A stretch of DNA of 64,000 bases from Collinsella sp. Its GTDB lineage: Bacteria > Actinomycetota > Coriobacteriia > Coriobacteriales > Coriobacteriaceae. A model generated the notes under the pieces. The model did no database searches. It saw nothing but the letters and a program-made list of their open reading frames with translations, and had not been told where the DNA came from. Location of the stretch: positions 1 through 64,000 of the forward strand of contig DXMA01000001.1 in NCBI GenBank assembly GCA_019414445.1, given 5' to 3'. A program made the position numbers and the translations under genes. Below are positions 53,406 through 62,467 of this stretch, piece after piece (position 1 is the first letter of the stretch; each line of letters starts with the position of its first letter).

Positions 53406-55255
53406 GAAAGATCACTCTCCGTATAGGTTCTTTGGTATCCGAGCAAATATAGGCATATCCCAACGATTATAGAGGATAGGGTTCCCGCAACCGCCGCCTT
53501 GGCGACGACCGCGGCTGCAAGGCTGGCAATTTCCATATGGTGTGCAAGACAGGACGCCGCTGCGCAGCCGATGCCGGCGACAGCGATGGCGGCGATTACG
53601 GCAAGGTTTGAGCCCTGATCGGCACGCTTGGCATGGGCGTTGAGCAGCGCAGATGACGCCGCGGCAGTTGCCGCTACCAGCACAAAGGCAGCCCAAAGGA
53701 GTGGGTCTCCCAGCGCTGCGGCAACGTTACCGAGCCCCAGCACGCCTCCGGCTGAAAGCGCGACCGTGGCCAGACGGGCAAAAAGTGCGCCCATGCCCGT
53801 TGCCGCGGCGGCGCTTGCCGGGCCGAGCCAAAATGACGCGACGCCGGCGGTGACCCCAGCTGCCAGGAAGGTATTGCCGGTCAGACAGCCAAGCGCGAGT
53901 GCACAGGTGAGTGCGGCGCTCGCGGCAGCCTCGGTGCGACCCCAGGCGATCCACCAACCGGACATGGCGGCGGCAAAGATCACCGCGACGGGCAACATCG
54001 ACAGGACGCCCTGTGCCTGCATGGTGGCGTTTGCCATGAGCACCAAAAAGCCCACAGCCGAGATGGCCGAGCCAATCTGGGGGGCCAGGCCGGCCGCCGC
54101 TCCGATCGCGATAGCCGCAATGACCAGGCCGGGAAGCGCCGCGACGCCGGCCGTCTGCATCAGCAAAAAGCTAAAGGCGCCGCACGTTAGCGCCGAGATA
54201 GCGTGCATGGCGTAGTCGCGCGCATGGCTCCAGCGCGTGCCTGCCCAGCCGAGTGCGGGGTCGACTTCGATGGTGTCGTCCTCGTAGTGCGACGGCTCGA
54301 TATCGTCGAGCTCCTGCTCGTCATCCGAAAGTTCGCCAACCATTTGCTCCAGGCTGCGACGGCCTTCGCGCACGCTGCCCAGACCGGCAAGGAGCTGGTC
54401 GCAAAATGCCTCGATGCTGTTGGGGCGGTCCTGCGGCATGGGGGAGAGCGCGCTCATGAGCGCGGCCTCGGCTCCCGGGGGAAAGTGTGGCATCAGCTCA
54501 CTGGGATAGGTGGCGCCGCCGATGATGCGGCCGAGCGAGTCGGCGGGCGTGGCCGCCATAAAAGGAGCGCTGCCGCACAGGCCCTCGTAGATCACACAGG
54601 CGAGGGCAAAGACATCGGCGCGCTCGTCGACCGTGCCGGTCTCGATATCGAGCTGCTCGGGCGGCATGTAGCCGATGGTGCCGCCGCGTGAGCCGCCAAA
54701 GCCACCGGCGGACGACAGCCGCGCCATGCCAAAGTCGGTGAGCTTTACATTGCCCGAGTGGTCGATGAGCACGTTGGCGGGCTTAATGTCCAGGTGGAGT
54801 ACGCCATTACTGTGGGCGAAGGTGAGCGCCTGGCCCAGGGCATCGGCAATGGCCGCGGCCTCGTCAAAGGTAAGTGAGTGGCCGTCCGCGCGGTGCAAAA
54901 ACTCGGCCAGCGACATGCCATCGACATATTCCATAACCAGGTAGGCATAGGCTGTGTCGTGCGTAAAGTCGATGACCTGCACGATGTTGGGATGTTGAAG
55001 CATGGCGGCAGTGTGCGCCTCGCGCAGGACATCCATGATGTCGCTAGCGGGCATGCCGGCACCGTTGATAAGGGGGATGCGTTTAATGGCGACGCGGCGG
55101 CGCAGGTGCGTGTCGCGGCAGATCTCGATGGAGCCAAAACCGCCGGTCGCAAGTGTCTCGAGCGGCTGGTACCGCTTGAGCAGCTCGCGAGAGCTGGTGC
55201 CCTCCAAAGGAACGTCCGGCGAGAACCGGGCGGTATGTTGCGAGAAAAGCGGCAT
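53402..55255 (-). CDS. Ser/Thr protein kinase with polytopic membrane domain
   Basis: The 617-residue protein has a Hanks-type kinase domain (about 25-290; ATGGFGSIEI, VAIKRI, LHLDIKPANVLI, LTDFGMA). The catalytic loop has HLD rather than HRD, so it is a non-RD kinase and may not need activation-loop phosphorylation. After an acidic linker (DDEQELDDIEPSHYEDD) the rest (about 345-617) consists of eight to ten hydrophobic helices rather than PASTA domains. It heads the fhaA-fhaB-ppp-wall synthase-pknB operon. The ATG at 55255 has GAGGG 6 bp upstream; an in-frame TTG at 55261 is less likely. Confidence 0.92.
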   Translation of the reverse strand: MPLFSQHTARFSPDVPLEGTSSRELLKRYQPLETLATGGFGSIEICRDTHLRRRVAIKRIPLINGAGMPASDIMDVLREAHTAAMLQHPNIVQVIDFTHDTAYAYLVMEYVDGMSLAEFLHRADGHSLTFDEAAAIADALGQALTFAHSNGVLHLDIKPANVLIDHSGNVKLTDFGMARLSSAGGFGGSRGGTIGYMPPEQLDIETGTVDERADVFALACVIYEGLCGSAPFMAATPADSLGRIIGGATYPSELMPHFPPGAEAALMSALSPMPQDRPNSIEAFCDQLLAGLGSVREGRRSLEQMVGELSDDEQELDDIEPSHYEDDTIEVDPALGWAGTRWSHARDYAMHAISALTCGAFSFLLMQTAGVAALPGLVIAAIAIGAAAGLAPQIGSAISAVGFLVLMANATMQAQGVLSMLPVAVIFAAAMSGWWIAWGRTEAAASAALTCALALGCLTGNTFLAAGVTAGVASFWLGPASAAAATGMGALFARLATVALSAGGVLGLGNVAAALGDPLLWAAFVLVAATAAASSALLNAHAKRADQGSNLAVIAAIAVAGIGCAAASCLAHHMEIASLAAAVVAKAAVAGTLSSIIVGICLYLLGYQRTYTESDLS

Positions 55256-55414
55256 GGCCAACCCTCGTGCGTTTAAAGTTCGTTTGCGAGCGGCGGGCGC
55301 GGGGCCGAGCCGTTCGCGGTGGCATAGATGCTGCTAGTGTAGCACGCTCGGGCAGATGGCGAGGATAGCGGGATGCGAGGTGGCCCGATCGATTCGGCCC
55401 GTTTCGGCTCGTTT

Positions 55415-55552
55415 GGAAAGCGCATCTCAGTTTTCAGCCAAATTATGGGATGCGCTTTCCAAATGGGGTGGGCTGCGGAAACTGCATCCCAGAATATTGC
55501 CCTGGAACGGGATGCGCTTTCCGAACCGGCGTCCAAAAGGAAACCGCATCCC
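55415..55552. repeat. Phased alternating-arm array D (5 arms)
   Basis: Arms start at 55415, 55447, 55477, 55509 and 55539 with spacings 32, 30, 32, 30 bp. All five carry the inner heptamer GCATCCC or its complement (one change in the first), making this the most uniform copy. It lies in the 439-bp gap between divergent genes. A TATAAT at 55670-55675 near the LuxR start is the only other signal in the gap. Confidence 0.85.
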
Positions 55553-55694
55553 GCTTTGATGTGGGGACTGCGAACAAAAGCCGGACCGTGATCTGGCGCG
55601 GATTGGAGTTCGCCTGAATCATTGATGCTGGCTGGTGTGAGAACAGAGATAAACGAGCGGCTCGAGCGATATAATGACACGCTATGGAGGCCGT

Positions 55695-57830
55695 ATGCTC
55701 TTTTCCCGCCGTTCTGCTACATTTGCCTGCGCCATTGCGCTTGTCGTAATGGCGGTCACCCCTTATCACCGGTTTTCATCTTCAATCGGCCTAGCGTCAG
55801 GTGCAATGACCTGGCTCGTTATCCTGGGCGCATGCCTCGCGGCGTTTGTTCATGGTGCTGCGCTATGCAAGGGGGGAATGAGAAGGCCGAGGCATCTCGG
55901 TGCCATCGGTGTTTTCCTTGGTGTTATTGCAACGGTTCCCGAATGGGCCGACCTGGCTTTCTATGCTCGCGGAGACTCTATTCCAATCGTGTTTGCACCG
56001 ATTTGGTTGTTACATGGCGTTTCGTGTGTCTCGTGCTTTGTTGGGTCGCTGCTTCTCTCATATGTTATTTGGGGCACGGCGGACTCTCCTTTGACGCAGA
56101 GGTCGACACGGACTGACGAAAGGGAAACTCGTCACCCGCAGGACGCGATTTTTACAGAAACAATAGCCGTCATGTCTTGCCTGCTGTTTTGCTGTCGAGT
56201 TTCATGGAGAGTCGTTCCCGAGCCATGGGGGATGCCCCCTGTAACGGCCGCGTCAATTGGCCTTGCGCTTTTAATTCCGTTGGTCTATCTCGCATTGACT
56301 GTGGCCCCGCCGTTTTGCCGCCCTCGTGCCTTTGGCCATGGGCGGCGCGACGTGTTTGCCTGTTCTGTGCTCGTAGCAGTTCCTATTGGTCTTATTCCGG
56401 CTGTTGAGGCGGCATACTTCGCAAGCGATGCCGTGGTCATTGCATTGCTGGCGATGGGGTCCGTTATCGCTGCTGCCTTCGTATGCATGTTGCTAAGGGG
56501 GAAACGGGACAACAATTCGGATATCGCCTGTGCGTCCGACACATTCGATGCGGGGGTGTTTTCCCCTGCCCTGTCGCCTAGAGAAGAGCAGTTTGTTCGA
56601 CTGCTGCTCAAAGGGAAAACGCCGGCGGAAATTGCCAAGGAGACGGATACGAAGCCATCGACGGTGAGAACAACGCTTCACCGAGCATACGGGAAGGCGT
56701 CGGTTGCGGGCTCACGCGAGCTCGTGGCGCTGTTTGCGGGTGAGGGCGATACTGTAGGGCATGAGCTACCGCAGCGGCATGCTGACGATATAGTGGCATC
56801 AGCTCGAACGCGCCGGCTGTTTCGATACCTGCTCACATTATTCTTTATCCTCCTTGCGGCGGGGCCCTTGGTAATGGCGGATAGCGATTGGGGGTCCGGT
56901 GTTTCGCGGGCTGTCGCCTTTTCCCTCTTAAGCTACGCATTGGGTCTCGGACTGCTTCTGTCGCTACGCTACGCGGGTGGAAAAGCGAATCGTGGCGCTG
57001 CGCTGGATAGAGCGGGTGAAGCGATTTGGCTCGGAAGCCCGTACGTATGGGCGGTGCTATCTGCTGTGGAATGGTCTTTTATCTATATCGCGGCATTGAT
57101 GTGCATACGCGTTCCGTTGATGGCTGTGCCGGTCCTGTTTTGCGGCGTGGCGTCTACGGCTTCGCTCGCTGTTGGGCTGCGTCCGTTTAAGGTGCATGCC
57201 CATGCTCGGGCTATCGTGCCGTTGGTGTCAATGGGCATGGTTGCCTTAATCTATGCGGTCGCTAGGGGGCGAATCCATGGACTTGCGGTGCTGACGGGGG
57301 TGCTGCTCACATATATAGTGATGCGAAGCTGTCCGCAGCGCAAAATGCTTGGGATATGGATGCTTTGCTTCGGGGCGACGGCTCCTGTTTGGGCTGTCTT
57401 GCTCAATATGGTGCAGGATCTGACGGTTTTCGAGCCGTTGTTCCTCGCGTCGTTGTTGGGGCAAAGTTCGGCTGTCAATGTCGTCGTGGCAACGGTGATT
57501 GTTTGCTGGTCTGTGCCCATGTTCGTTACGCACATCGCGCTCGCCCGCTCGGTTGAGGACGAGAAGGCCGTCTTGGAGTACCGGGCGAACGGGTCCACCG
57601 AAACGGCCCGCGTGCGCCAGCTGGCCCTGCTTACGTCGCGCTCCCTTTCTGATGTTCAGTCGCAAATTTTGCTGATGACGGCAGAGGGGGCAACGACAAA
57701 GGCCATTGCGGAGGATGTCGGTTACGCTGCATCTACGGTGCAAGCGCTGCGGTCTGCATCTTACCGCCAGTTGAAGATCAAGAATAAGGCGGAGCTAATT
57801 TTATTGTTATCGCAGGTAAATAACGTGTAA
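55695..57830 (+). CDS. Membrane protein with two LuxR-type HTH domains
   Basis: The 711-residue protein is a tandem duplication of [membrane domain plus LuxR HTH]. Half 1 has about six to seven hydrophobic helices (about 1-270) and an HTH with LSPREEQFVRLLLKGKTPAE (about 294) and PSTVRTTLHRAYGKA. Half 2 has further helices (about 375-630) and an HTH with LSDVQSQILLMTAEGATTKA (about 650) and AASTVQALRSASYRQL. The second HTH is more divergent. Single-HTH membrane LuxR proteins are common in gut Coriobacteriia; ligands are unknown. GGAGG lies 5 bp before the ATG at 55695. It precedes a secreted protein and an ABC transporter, probably its targets. Confidence 0.85.
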   Translation: MLFSRRSATFACAIALVVMAVTPYHRFSSSIGLASGAMTWLVILGACLAAFVHGAALCKGGMRRPRHLGAIGVFLGVIATVPEWADLAFYARGDSIPIVFAPIWLLHGVSCVSCFVGSLLLSYVIWGTADSPLTQRSTRTDERETRHPQDAIFTETIAVMSCLLFCCRVSWRVVPEPWGMPPVTAASIGLALLIPLVYLALTVAPPFCRPRAFGHGRRDVFACSVLVAVPIGLIPAVEAAYFASDAVVIALLAMGSVIAAAFVCMLLRGKRDNNSDIACASDTFDAGVFSPALSPREEQFVRLLLKGKTPAEIAKETDTKPSTVRTTLHRAYGKASVAGSRELVALFAGEGDTVGHELPQRHADDIVASARTRRLFRYLLTLFFILLAAGPLVMADSDWGSGVSRAVAFSLLSYALGLGLLLSLRYAGGKANRGAALDRAGEAIWLGSPYVWAVLSAVEWSFIYIAALMCIRVPLMAVPVLFCGVASTASLAVGLRPFKVHAHARAIVPLVSMGMVALIYAVARGRIHGLAVLTGVLLTYIVMRSCPQRKMLGIWMLCFGATAPVWAVLLNMVQDLTVFEPLFLASLLGQSSAVNVVVATVIVCWSVPMFVTHIALARSVEDEKAVLEYRANGSTETARVRQLALLTSRSLSDVQSQILLMTAEGATTKAIAEDVGYAASTVQALRSASYRQLKIKNKAELILLLSQVNNV

Positions 57831-57939
57831 ACGCCTGAGCAATCAACTCAATAGCGGGTGTTTACAGACATCTTTCTCTATTCATGCGAAGGTTGCCGTG
57901 CGTCGACGCATTGTTAACCGCTTTTGATTGGAGAAGGCC

Positions 57940-58365
57940 ATGATTAAGCCAAGGAGCGCTATTGCTCGAATCGGAGTCGGCTTGGTGATTGCAGCTGGTC
58001 TGTCCCTAGGGGTTCCCGCTGCATCGTTTGCACAAGAGGAGTTTGACACCTCTCAGGTTTCCAGCATTACTCAAAACGCCGATACGGGAATTACGACCTG
58101 TACGAACAATGCCGATAAGGCATTTAGTTTTCAATGTGCCGGGACGAGTGCAACTGGCTACCGTCAAAAGGATGATTCCTCATCGCTCTATCTGGATATC
58201 CAGGGCCATACGGGAAATCCGCTTCGGTTATATACAGACGGTGCGTATAACACAAGCGGTAGCGGCAGCATGAATTGTACTCAGGGAACGTACGTTCGAA
58301 TCACAAGGGACAGTGGGAAATGTATAACCTCGTCCGTGAGAACGGGCGATCTGCGGCGCGACTGA
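57940..58365 (+). CDS. Small secreted protein, unknown function
   Basis: This 141-residue protein has a Sec signal peptide (basic MIKPRSAIAR, hydrophobic IGVGLVIAAGLSLGVPAA, likely cleavage after AASFA near residue 31). The mature part of about 110 residues has four cysteines (TTCTNN, FQCAGT, MNCTQG, KCITSS), probably two disulfides, and a pattern YRQKDDSSSLYLDI that recalls small secreted proteins encoded beside ABC transporters. A bacteriocin, signalling or immunity role is a guess from context. GGAGAAGGCC precedes the ATG at 57940. Confidence 0.75.
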   Translation: MIKPRSAIARIGVGLVIAAGLSLGVPAASFAQEEFDTSQVSSITQNADTGITTCTNNADKAFSFQCAGTSATGYRQKDDSSSLYLDIQGHTGNPLRLYTDGAYNTSGSGSMNCTQGTYVRITRDSGKCITSSVRTGDLRRD

Positions 58366-58505
58366 CTGCATGGGCGGAGTCTGGCTACGGCACTGTTATT
58401 GGCGTATGGAGCCCCGACTGCGTCGGGCATTTCCACAAGCTTCCCGCATAGTTGTTTGAAATGGCTCCCTTCTGGCTTTCTGGGTCGGAAGGGGGAGGAG
58501 GACGT

Positions 58506-59387
58506 ATGAACCAAAAGCTCGCAAGATACGAACTGTCGAAAACGATTAGACGTCCAGCTTTTATCCTTGCTCTCTTGATTGCGGTCGCAGTTGCAATAGC
58601 TGCCGCGCTGGAGCCGTGGGCAAATTTGGAAAAAGAGCGCCACAACCTTCTTTCTTTTGGTTACGGCGTTGGCGTGCAAGCCGAAAATTATCTCGGTCAA
58701 ACACGTGAAAGCAGCTTCGGTAACTGGATTGTTGTGAGCGCGAACGCGCCACTGTCTGCGTCGGTGTTTTTCTATGCACTGCCCCTGCTTGCAATGTTGG
58801 CTGGATCTTGGTCGTGTCTCTTTGAGCGTTTGAGTGGTTATGACATGCAGATATGCACGCGCGTTTCCAGAAAGGCGTACGTGAACGTAAAGATGCTGTC
58901 TGCTTTCCTCTCCGCGTTTACAGTGACTGCCATTCCTCTGCTCGTCAATTTCCTGATCGTCTCGATGCTTTTTCCTGCGTATCTTCCTCGGGTCGATGAG
59001 TCGACTTACGTAGGACTTTACCTGCATAGCTACTTCTCCGGTCTATTTTATTCGCATCCTTTGTCATATGTGCTCGCATACACGCTGTTCGATGCTGTCA
59101 CGCTCGGGACTTTATCCATGGCTGTAACTGGCTTCTCAATTTTGTTTCGTAGCAGAATCAAAGCGATAATTGTCCCGTATCTGCTAATGGTTGCGTGGCA
59201 TTTTGCAAATGGCTGGATCTTCGGCGTAATGGCTTGTGTGGGGTTTAACTGCAATATCCTCAACAGCATCAGGTCGGAATCGCTGAATAACTGGCCAGAC
59301 ATTCGAGCCGGTTTTGCGGAAATCATATTATTGACCCTTGCTTCGTTGGCTTTTTCTGGGGCGTGGAAAAGACGCGAGGTGGTCTGA
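58506..59387 (+). CDS. ABC transporter permease-like membrane protein 1
   Basis: The 293-residue protein has about six membrane helices and one large extracytoplasmic loop after the first (about 40-85), as in ABC-2 type permeases of peptide exporters and LanE/LanG-like immunity transporters. Sequence: basic start MNQKLARYELSKTIRRP, first helix AFILALLIAVAVAIAAAL. GGGGGAGGAGGACGT precedes the ATG at 58506. Its TGA overlaps the next start by one base. Confidence 0.78.
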   Translation: MNQKLARYELSKTIRRPAFILALLIAVAVAIAAALEPWANLEKERHNLLSFGYGVGVQAENYLGQTRESSFGNWIVVSANAPLSASVFFYALPLLAMLAGSWSCLFERLSGYDMQICTRVSRKAYVNVKMLSAFLSAFTVTAIPLLVNFLIVSMLFPAYLPRVDESTYVGLYLHSYFSGLFYSHPLSYVLAYTLFDAVTLGTLSMAVTGFSILFRSRIKAIIVPYLLMVAWHFANGWIFGVMACVGFNCNILNSIRSESLNNWPDIRAGFAEIILLTLASLAFSGAWKRREVV

Positions 59388-60223
59388 TGCTGTTTAGGCT
59401 GGTCGCCGCGGACCTGAGGACCGTTTTGAAGAAGAACATCCTTACTTTTATTGCAATTGCGGCAGTGACCGTTGCGAACTTGGTGTACGCCTACGGATTG
59501 TCTTCTGTGTATGGGGTTAGAACGGATACCTTGGGGTTTGCGGATAATCTTGCGCTCGTGTTTGCCGGATCTGCTCCGTTTGAGCCTAGGCCCGGGGTCA
59601 TGTTTGTGCCTCCGCTAGGATGGCTATTTCTCATTCTGCTTATTCTCTATACAACACTCGACTATCCGACCGAATCGTTGCACGGGTTTGGTTTGCAAGC
59701 GCTTGTTCGATGCCGGGCAAGAACCCTTTGGTGGGTCTCGCGTTTTATCTTGGTGGCGGCAGTAACGGCATTTTCACTGCTCGTGGTGGTTTGCTCTGTT
59801 GTGATTTGGAGCTTGGTGGTGAGCTCCTCGTTCAGCGCGGTCATTCATGGTGAGTCGCTTCAACTGGCTAATTTGGCGCCGTGGTTTCTCAAAGCTGCCG
59901 AGGCAGATGCGCTGCCGTTTTTCATAGGTCTCTTATTTGCTTTTGAGGCGCTTGCGTTTGCGCAGGCAGCGGTTGGGTTTGTGCTTGGGTCGTCAGTCTC
60001 GTTTGTGGTTTTAATGAGCTACCTGATCTGCTCGGCATATGCACGACATTGGGCGCTATTGGGTAACGCCTTGATGCTGTTGCGCTGGGGTGGAATTGTC
60101 AAAGAGGGAATCGCGGCGGGCTCGAGTGTCTTGTCATCAATTGGGCTTATGTCGTTATGCCTATCGTTGGGTGGACTGTGGTTTCGAAGGGCCGACCTTA
60201 TAGAAAAGGGGGACAAGATATGA
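59387..60223 (+). CDS. ABC transporter permease-like membrane protein 2
   Basis: The 278-residue protein has about six helices (ILTFIAIAAVTVANLVYAYG, VPPLGWLFLILLILYTTLDY) with the same overall layout as the preceding permease, though clear homology is not evident by eye. Two unequal permeases plus one ATPase is the LanFEG-type arrangement. The ATG at 59387 is coupled to the previous stop (TGATG) and the gene overlaps the ATPase start by ATGA. Confidence 0.78.
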   Translation: MLFRLVAADLRTVLKKNILTFIAIAAVTVANLVYAYGLSSVYGVRTDTLGFADNLALVFAGSAPFEPRPGVMFVPPLGWLFLILLILYTTLDYPTESLHGFGLQALVRCRARTLWWVSRFILVAAVTAFSLLVVVCSVVIWSLVVSSSFSAVIHGESLQLANLAPWFLKAAEADALPFFIGLLFAFEALAFAQAAVGFVLGSSVSFVVLMSYLICSAYARHWALLGNALMLLRWGGIVKEGIAAGSSVLSSIGLMSLCLSLGGLWFRRADLIEKGDKI

Positions 60224-60864
60224 GTGTGATCGTAAGGGGCGTATCGAAGCGCATGGGTAAAAACGATGTCCTGCGCAACGTGTCCATCGAGGTTGACCCT
60301 GGGACTGTGGTCGGGCTTCAGGGGATAAACGGTTCGGGTAAGACCATGCTCATGCGAGCGGTTTGCGGGTTGATCAAGCCTACCGAAGGCGAAATCTCTA
60401 TCGATGGCCAAAGGCTTGGGGCGGACATCTCGTTCCCGCCGAGTCTGGGGATGTTGATCGAGGCGCCTTCCTTTTTGGGATATCTGTCTGGCTACGACAA
60501 TCTGAAGCTCATCGCTCAGATCAAGGGCGTTGCCACCCCCGAGGACATTCGCTCTGCCCTGCGGCTCGTGGGGCTCGATGCAGACGAAAAAAAGAAGTTC
60601 CGAGCATACTCGCTTGGGATGAAGCAGCGTCTGGGGATAGCTGCGGCAATTATGGAGAAGCCGAAGCTGCTTGTTCTCGATGAGCCAACGAATGCCCTCG
60701 ACGAAGCGGGCGTTGAAATGCTCAAGCGCGTTGTGGCGATGGCGGCATCAACGGGTCGTGAGGTCCTTCTGTCCAGCCATGACGGAGAGGTGCTCGAGGA
60801 ACTGGCCGATCGGGTTTACTGCATGCGCGACGGTGCCGTTGTGAAAGTTCGGGAAAGGTCGTGA
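60220..60864 (+). CDS. ABC transporter ATP-binding protein
   Basis: The 214-residue ATPase has Walker A GINGSGKTML (about 36-45), a Q loop near MLIEAP, a signature region YSLGMKQRLGIAAA (about 131-144; LGMKQ instead of SGGQ, as in peptide and lantibiotic-type exporters), Walker B LLVLDEPTNALD (about 151-162) and the H loop SSHDGE. It energises the two permeases upstream. Confidence 0.95.
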   Translation: MSVIVRGVSKRMGKNDVLRNVSIEVDPGTVVGLQGINGSGKTMLMRAVCGLIKPTEGEISIDGQRLGADISFPPSLGMLIEAPSFLGYLSGYDNLKLIAQIKGVATPEDIRSALRLVGLDADEKKKFRAYSLGMKQRLGIAAAIMEKPKLLVLDEPTNALDEAGVEMLKRVVAMAASTGREVLLSSHDGEVLEELADRVYCMRDGAVVKVRERS

Positions 60865-60869
60865 GCGCG

Positions 60870-61529
60870 ATGAAGAAGACCCTGTGGACGAGAAGATCGG
60901 CGCTCGCGCTTTTTTGCTGTGCTGCTGCCGGCCTTGCGGGCATGAGGGTGAGCGTCGTTAACGGGAACCGGACGGTCATTCCTGAGAAATATTACGCGGA
61001 GGGCGAATGGCTCTCGATGGATGGAGCGTTTCTGGGGTCGAAGGATGTGGTGACTGATGGGTATTCGTTTTGCATAGACGGGGCAGAGTTGCTCACGCCG
61101 CGCGAGTATCTCAAACGAGCACATGACGATTATTCAAAATATGGCACCGTGGATACGAAAACGAGACTGAAGGATGCCGACATCACGTGCGTTATCGCCG
61201 TAAAGATGCGTGTCAGAAATAGGGATAATATCGACGGTGGAATCAAAGCGTATGTTTGGCATCTGGTCCCGGAGTCTGCGCCAAACTATGATTTTGTAGT
61301 CAATACCGATCTGATAACGCAAGCCATGCCGGTCCTTGGCGGCTCTGCTGCGTTTGCCGTGGAGGTTGGGGCAGAAAACGAGTTGCTCGTCCCATTTATG
61401 ATGCAGAACACCAACGACTATTTCGAAGGTTACGAGACCGTCCGTTTTGAGAAAGCATTTCCCGGGACTTACACGATGAAGATGACCGATCTGCCGGAGC
61501 GGAGGCTCTTAAGGTTTGAAGTGAAATAG
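60870..61529 (+). CDS. Membrane-anchored extracytoplasmic protein of the ABC operon
   Basis: The 219-residue protein starts with MKKTLWTRRSALALFCCAAAG, a signal-like helix containing two cysteines; no clear lipobox is present. The rest is a soluble, beta-rich domain (ITCVIAVKMRVRNRDN, AFAVEVGAENELLVPFMMQN, GYETVRFEKAFPGTY) resembling immunoglobulin-like DUF4352/DUF5028-type accessory domains found with ABC transporters; this is tentative. GTG at 60861, overlapping the ATPase stop, is an alternative start. It probably helps the transporter bind or release a peptide. Confidence 0.7.
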   Translation: MKKTLWTRRSALALFCCAAAGLAGMRVSVVNGNRTVIPEKYYAEGEWLSMDGAFLGSKDVVTDGYSFCIDGAELLTPREYLKRAHDDYSKYGTVDTKTRLKDADITCVIAVKMRVRNRDNIDGGIKAYVWHLVPESAPNYDFVVNTDLITQAMPVLGGSAAFAVEVGAENELLVPFMMQNTNDYFEGYETVRFEKAFPGTYTMKMTDLPERRLLRFEVK

Positions 61530-61566
61530 CTCGAGAGCAAGGCAAAACGGGTCCATTGGCGGTACG

Positions 61567-61606
61567 CGCGCCCGATTCCAGGCGCCCCGGCCCGGAATCG
61601 GGCGCG
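61567..61606. terminator. Hairpin between the ABC operon and the YcxB-like gene
   Basis: CGCGCCCGATTCC at 61567-61579 is the exact complement of 61594-61606. It separates convergent genes and probably ends both transcripts, though T-runs are absent. Confidence 0.6.
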
Positions 61607-61634
61607 GGACGAGGCGCCTTCGGTGTCGGCCGGC

Positions 61635-62351
61635 CTACCGCTTCTTCTTGCTCTTCTTCTGCTTGCGCTGCTTGCCCTTGGTCTCCTGGGGCTTGTCGCC
61701 CTGTTTTGCTTCGGCAGCGGCCTTTTCTGCCTTCATCTTCTTGCGTTTGGTCTCGATGCGGAGCTTTTTGTTGATGCGCGCCTTAAGGAAGGGACCGAAC
61801 TGCTCGGCATCGCCGCGGACAAAGGTGTCCTTAGGGATCGTCACGCCCTGGTCGGCGAACATGGCCACAAAGATGCGCTCGCCGTCGAGCACGTGGTCGA
61901 GCTTTTCAAACGGGAAGAACTGCGACTTGCCGCTCGTGCCCCAAACCATCAGGCCGTCCTCGTTGGCGGCGACGCGGCGATAGCGGCCACCCATGGACTC
62001 GTCGGCCTCAACGGCGTCGATAAAGTCGCGGGCGAGGGTGTGGTGCAGGTTTTTGCTCCACCAGGCCAAAAAGGCGCCGAATACGATCAAGACGACGCCA
62101 AACTTGATCCAGTTGCCGCCGGCCACCAGCATGCCGATGCCGATGAGCGCGGCAATTGCCGCGGCGACATACAGCGAGCCGCGACGCCTGGGCGAGGCGA
62201 CCAGGCGGGCGAAGTCGGTGACGAGGTCGTTTTCGTATTGGTACTCGTTGAGGTACAGGATGCCGTCGTCGGCTGCGGCCTGCTCCTCGAGCGCGACCTC
62301 GACCTGGTCGGCTGCTTCGGAGGGAACGAGGTTGCTCTCTGCGTCTGCCAT
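61635..62351 (-). CDS. YcxB-like membrane protein, unknown function
   Basis: The 238-residue protein has an acidic N-terminus, two adjacent membrane helices (LYVAAAIAALIGIGMLVAGG and IKFGVVLIVFGAFLAWW, about 60-96), a PH-like cytoplasmic domain (EDGLMVWGTSGKSQFFPFEK, about 128-147; GVTIPKDTF) typical of YcxB-like proteins, and a very basic Lys-rich tail (KGKQRKQKKSKKKR). AGGAG lies upstream of the ATG at 62351. It is divergent from dnaX. Confidence 0.78.
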   Translation of the reverse strand: MADAESNLVPSEAADQVEVALEEQAAADDGILYLNEYQYENDLVTDFARLVASPRRRGSLYVAAAIAALIGIGMLVAGGNWIKFGVVLIVFGAFLAWWSKNLHHTLARDFIDAVEADESMGGRYRRVAANEDGLMVWGTSGKSQFFPFEKLDHVLDGERIFVAMFADQGVTIPKDTFVRGDAEQFGPFLKARINKKLRIETKRKKMKAEKAAAEAKQGDKPQETKGKQRKQKKSKKKR

Positions 62352-62467
62352 GCTCTTTGGACTCCTATCGCGGCGGGCTCGCCGTACGGGTTATTATGGA
62401 ATGCAGTATGCCGTGCGACCGCATGGCCGCCGCGGCAACAAGACTCAGTATACCCGGGGGAGCACCC

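Noticed and set aside
57940..58365. Lactococcin 972-type bacteriocin
   Set aside because: The gene is beside ABC transporter genes and is secreted, but the mature sequence is longer, has four cysteines and lacks the aromatic-rich pattern of that family as I remember it.
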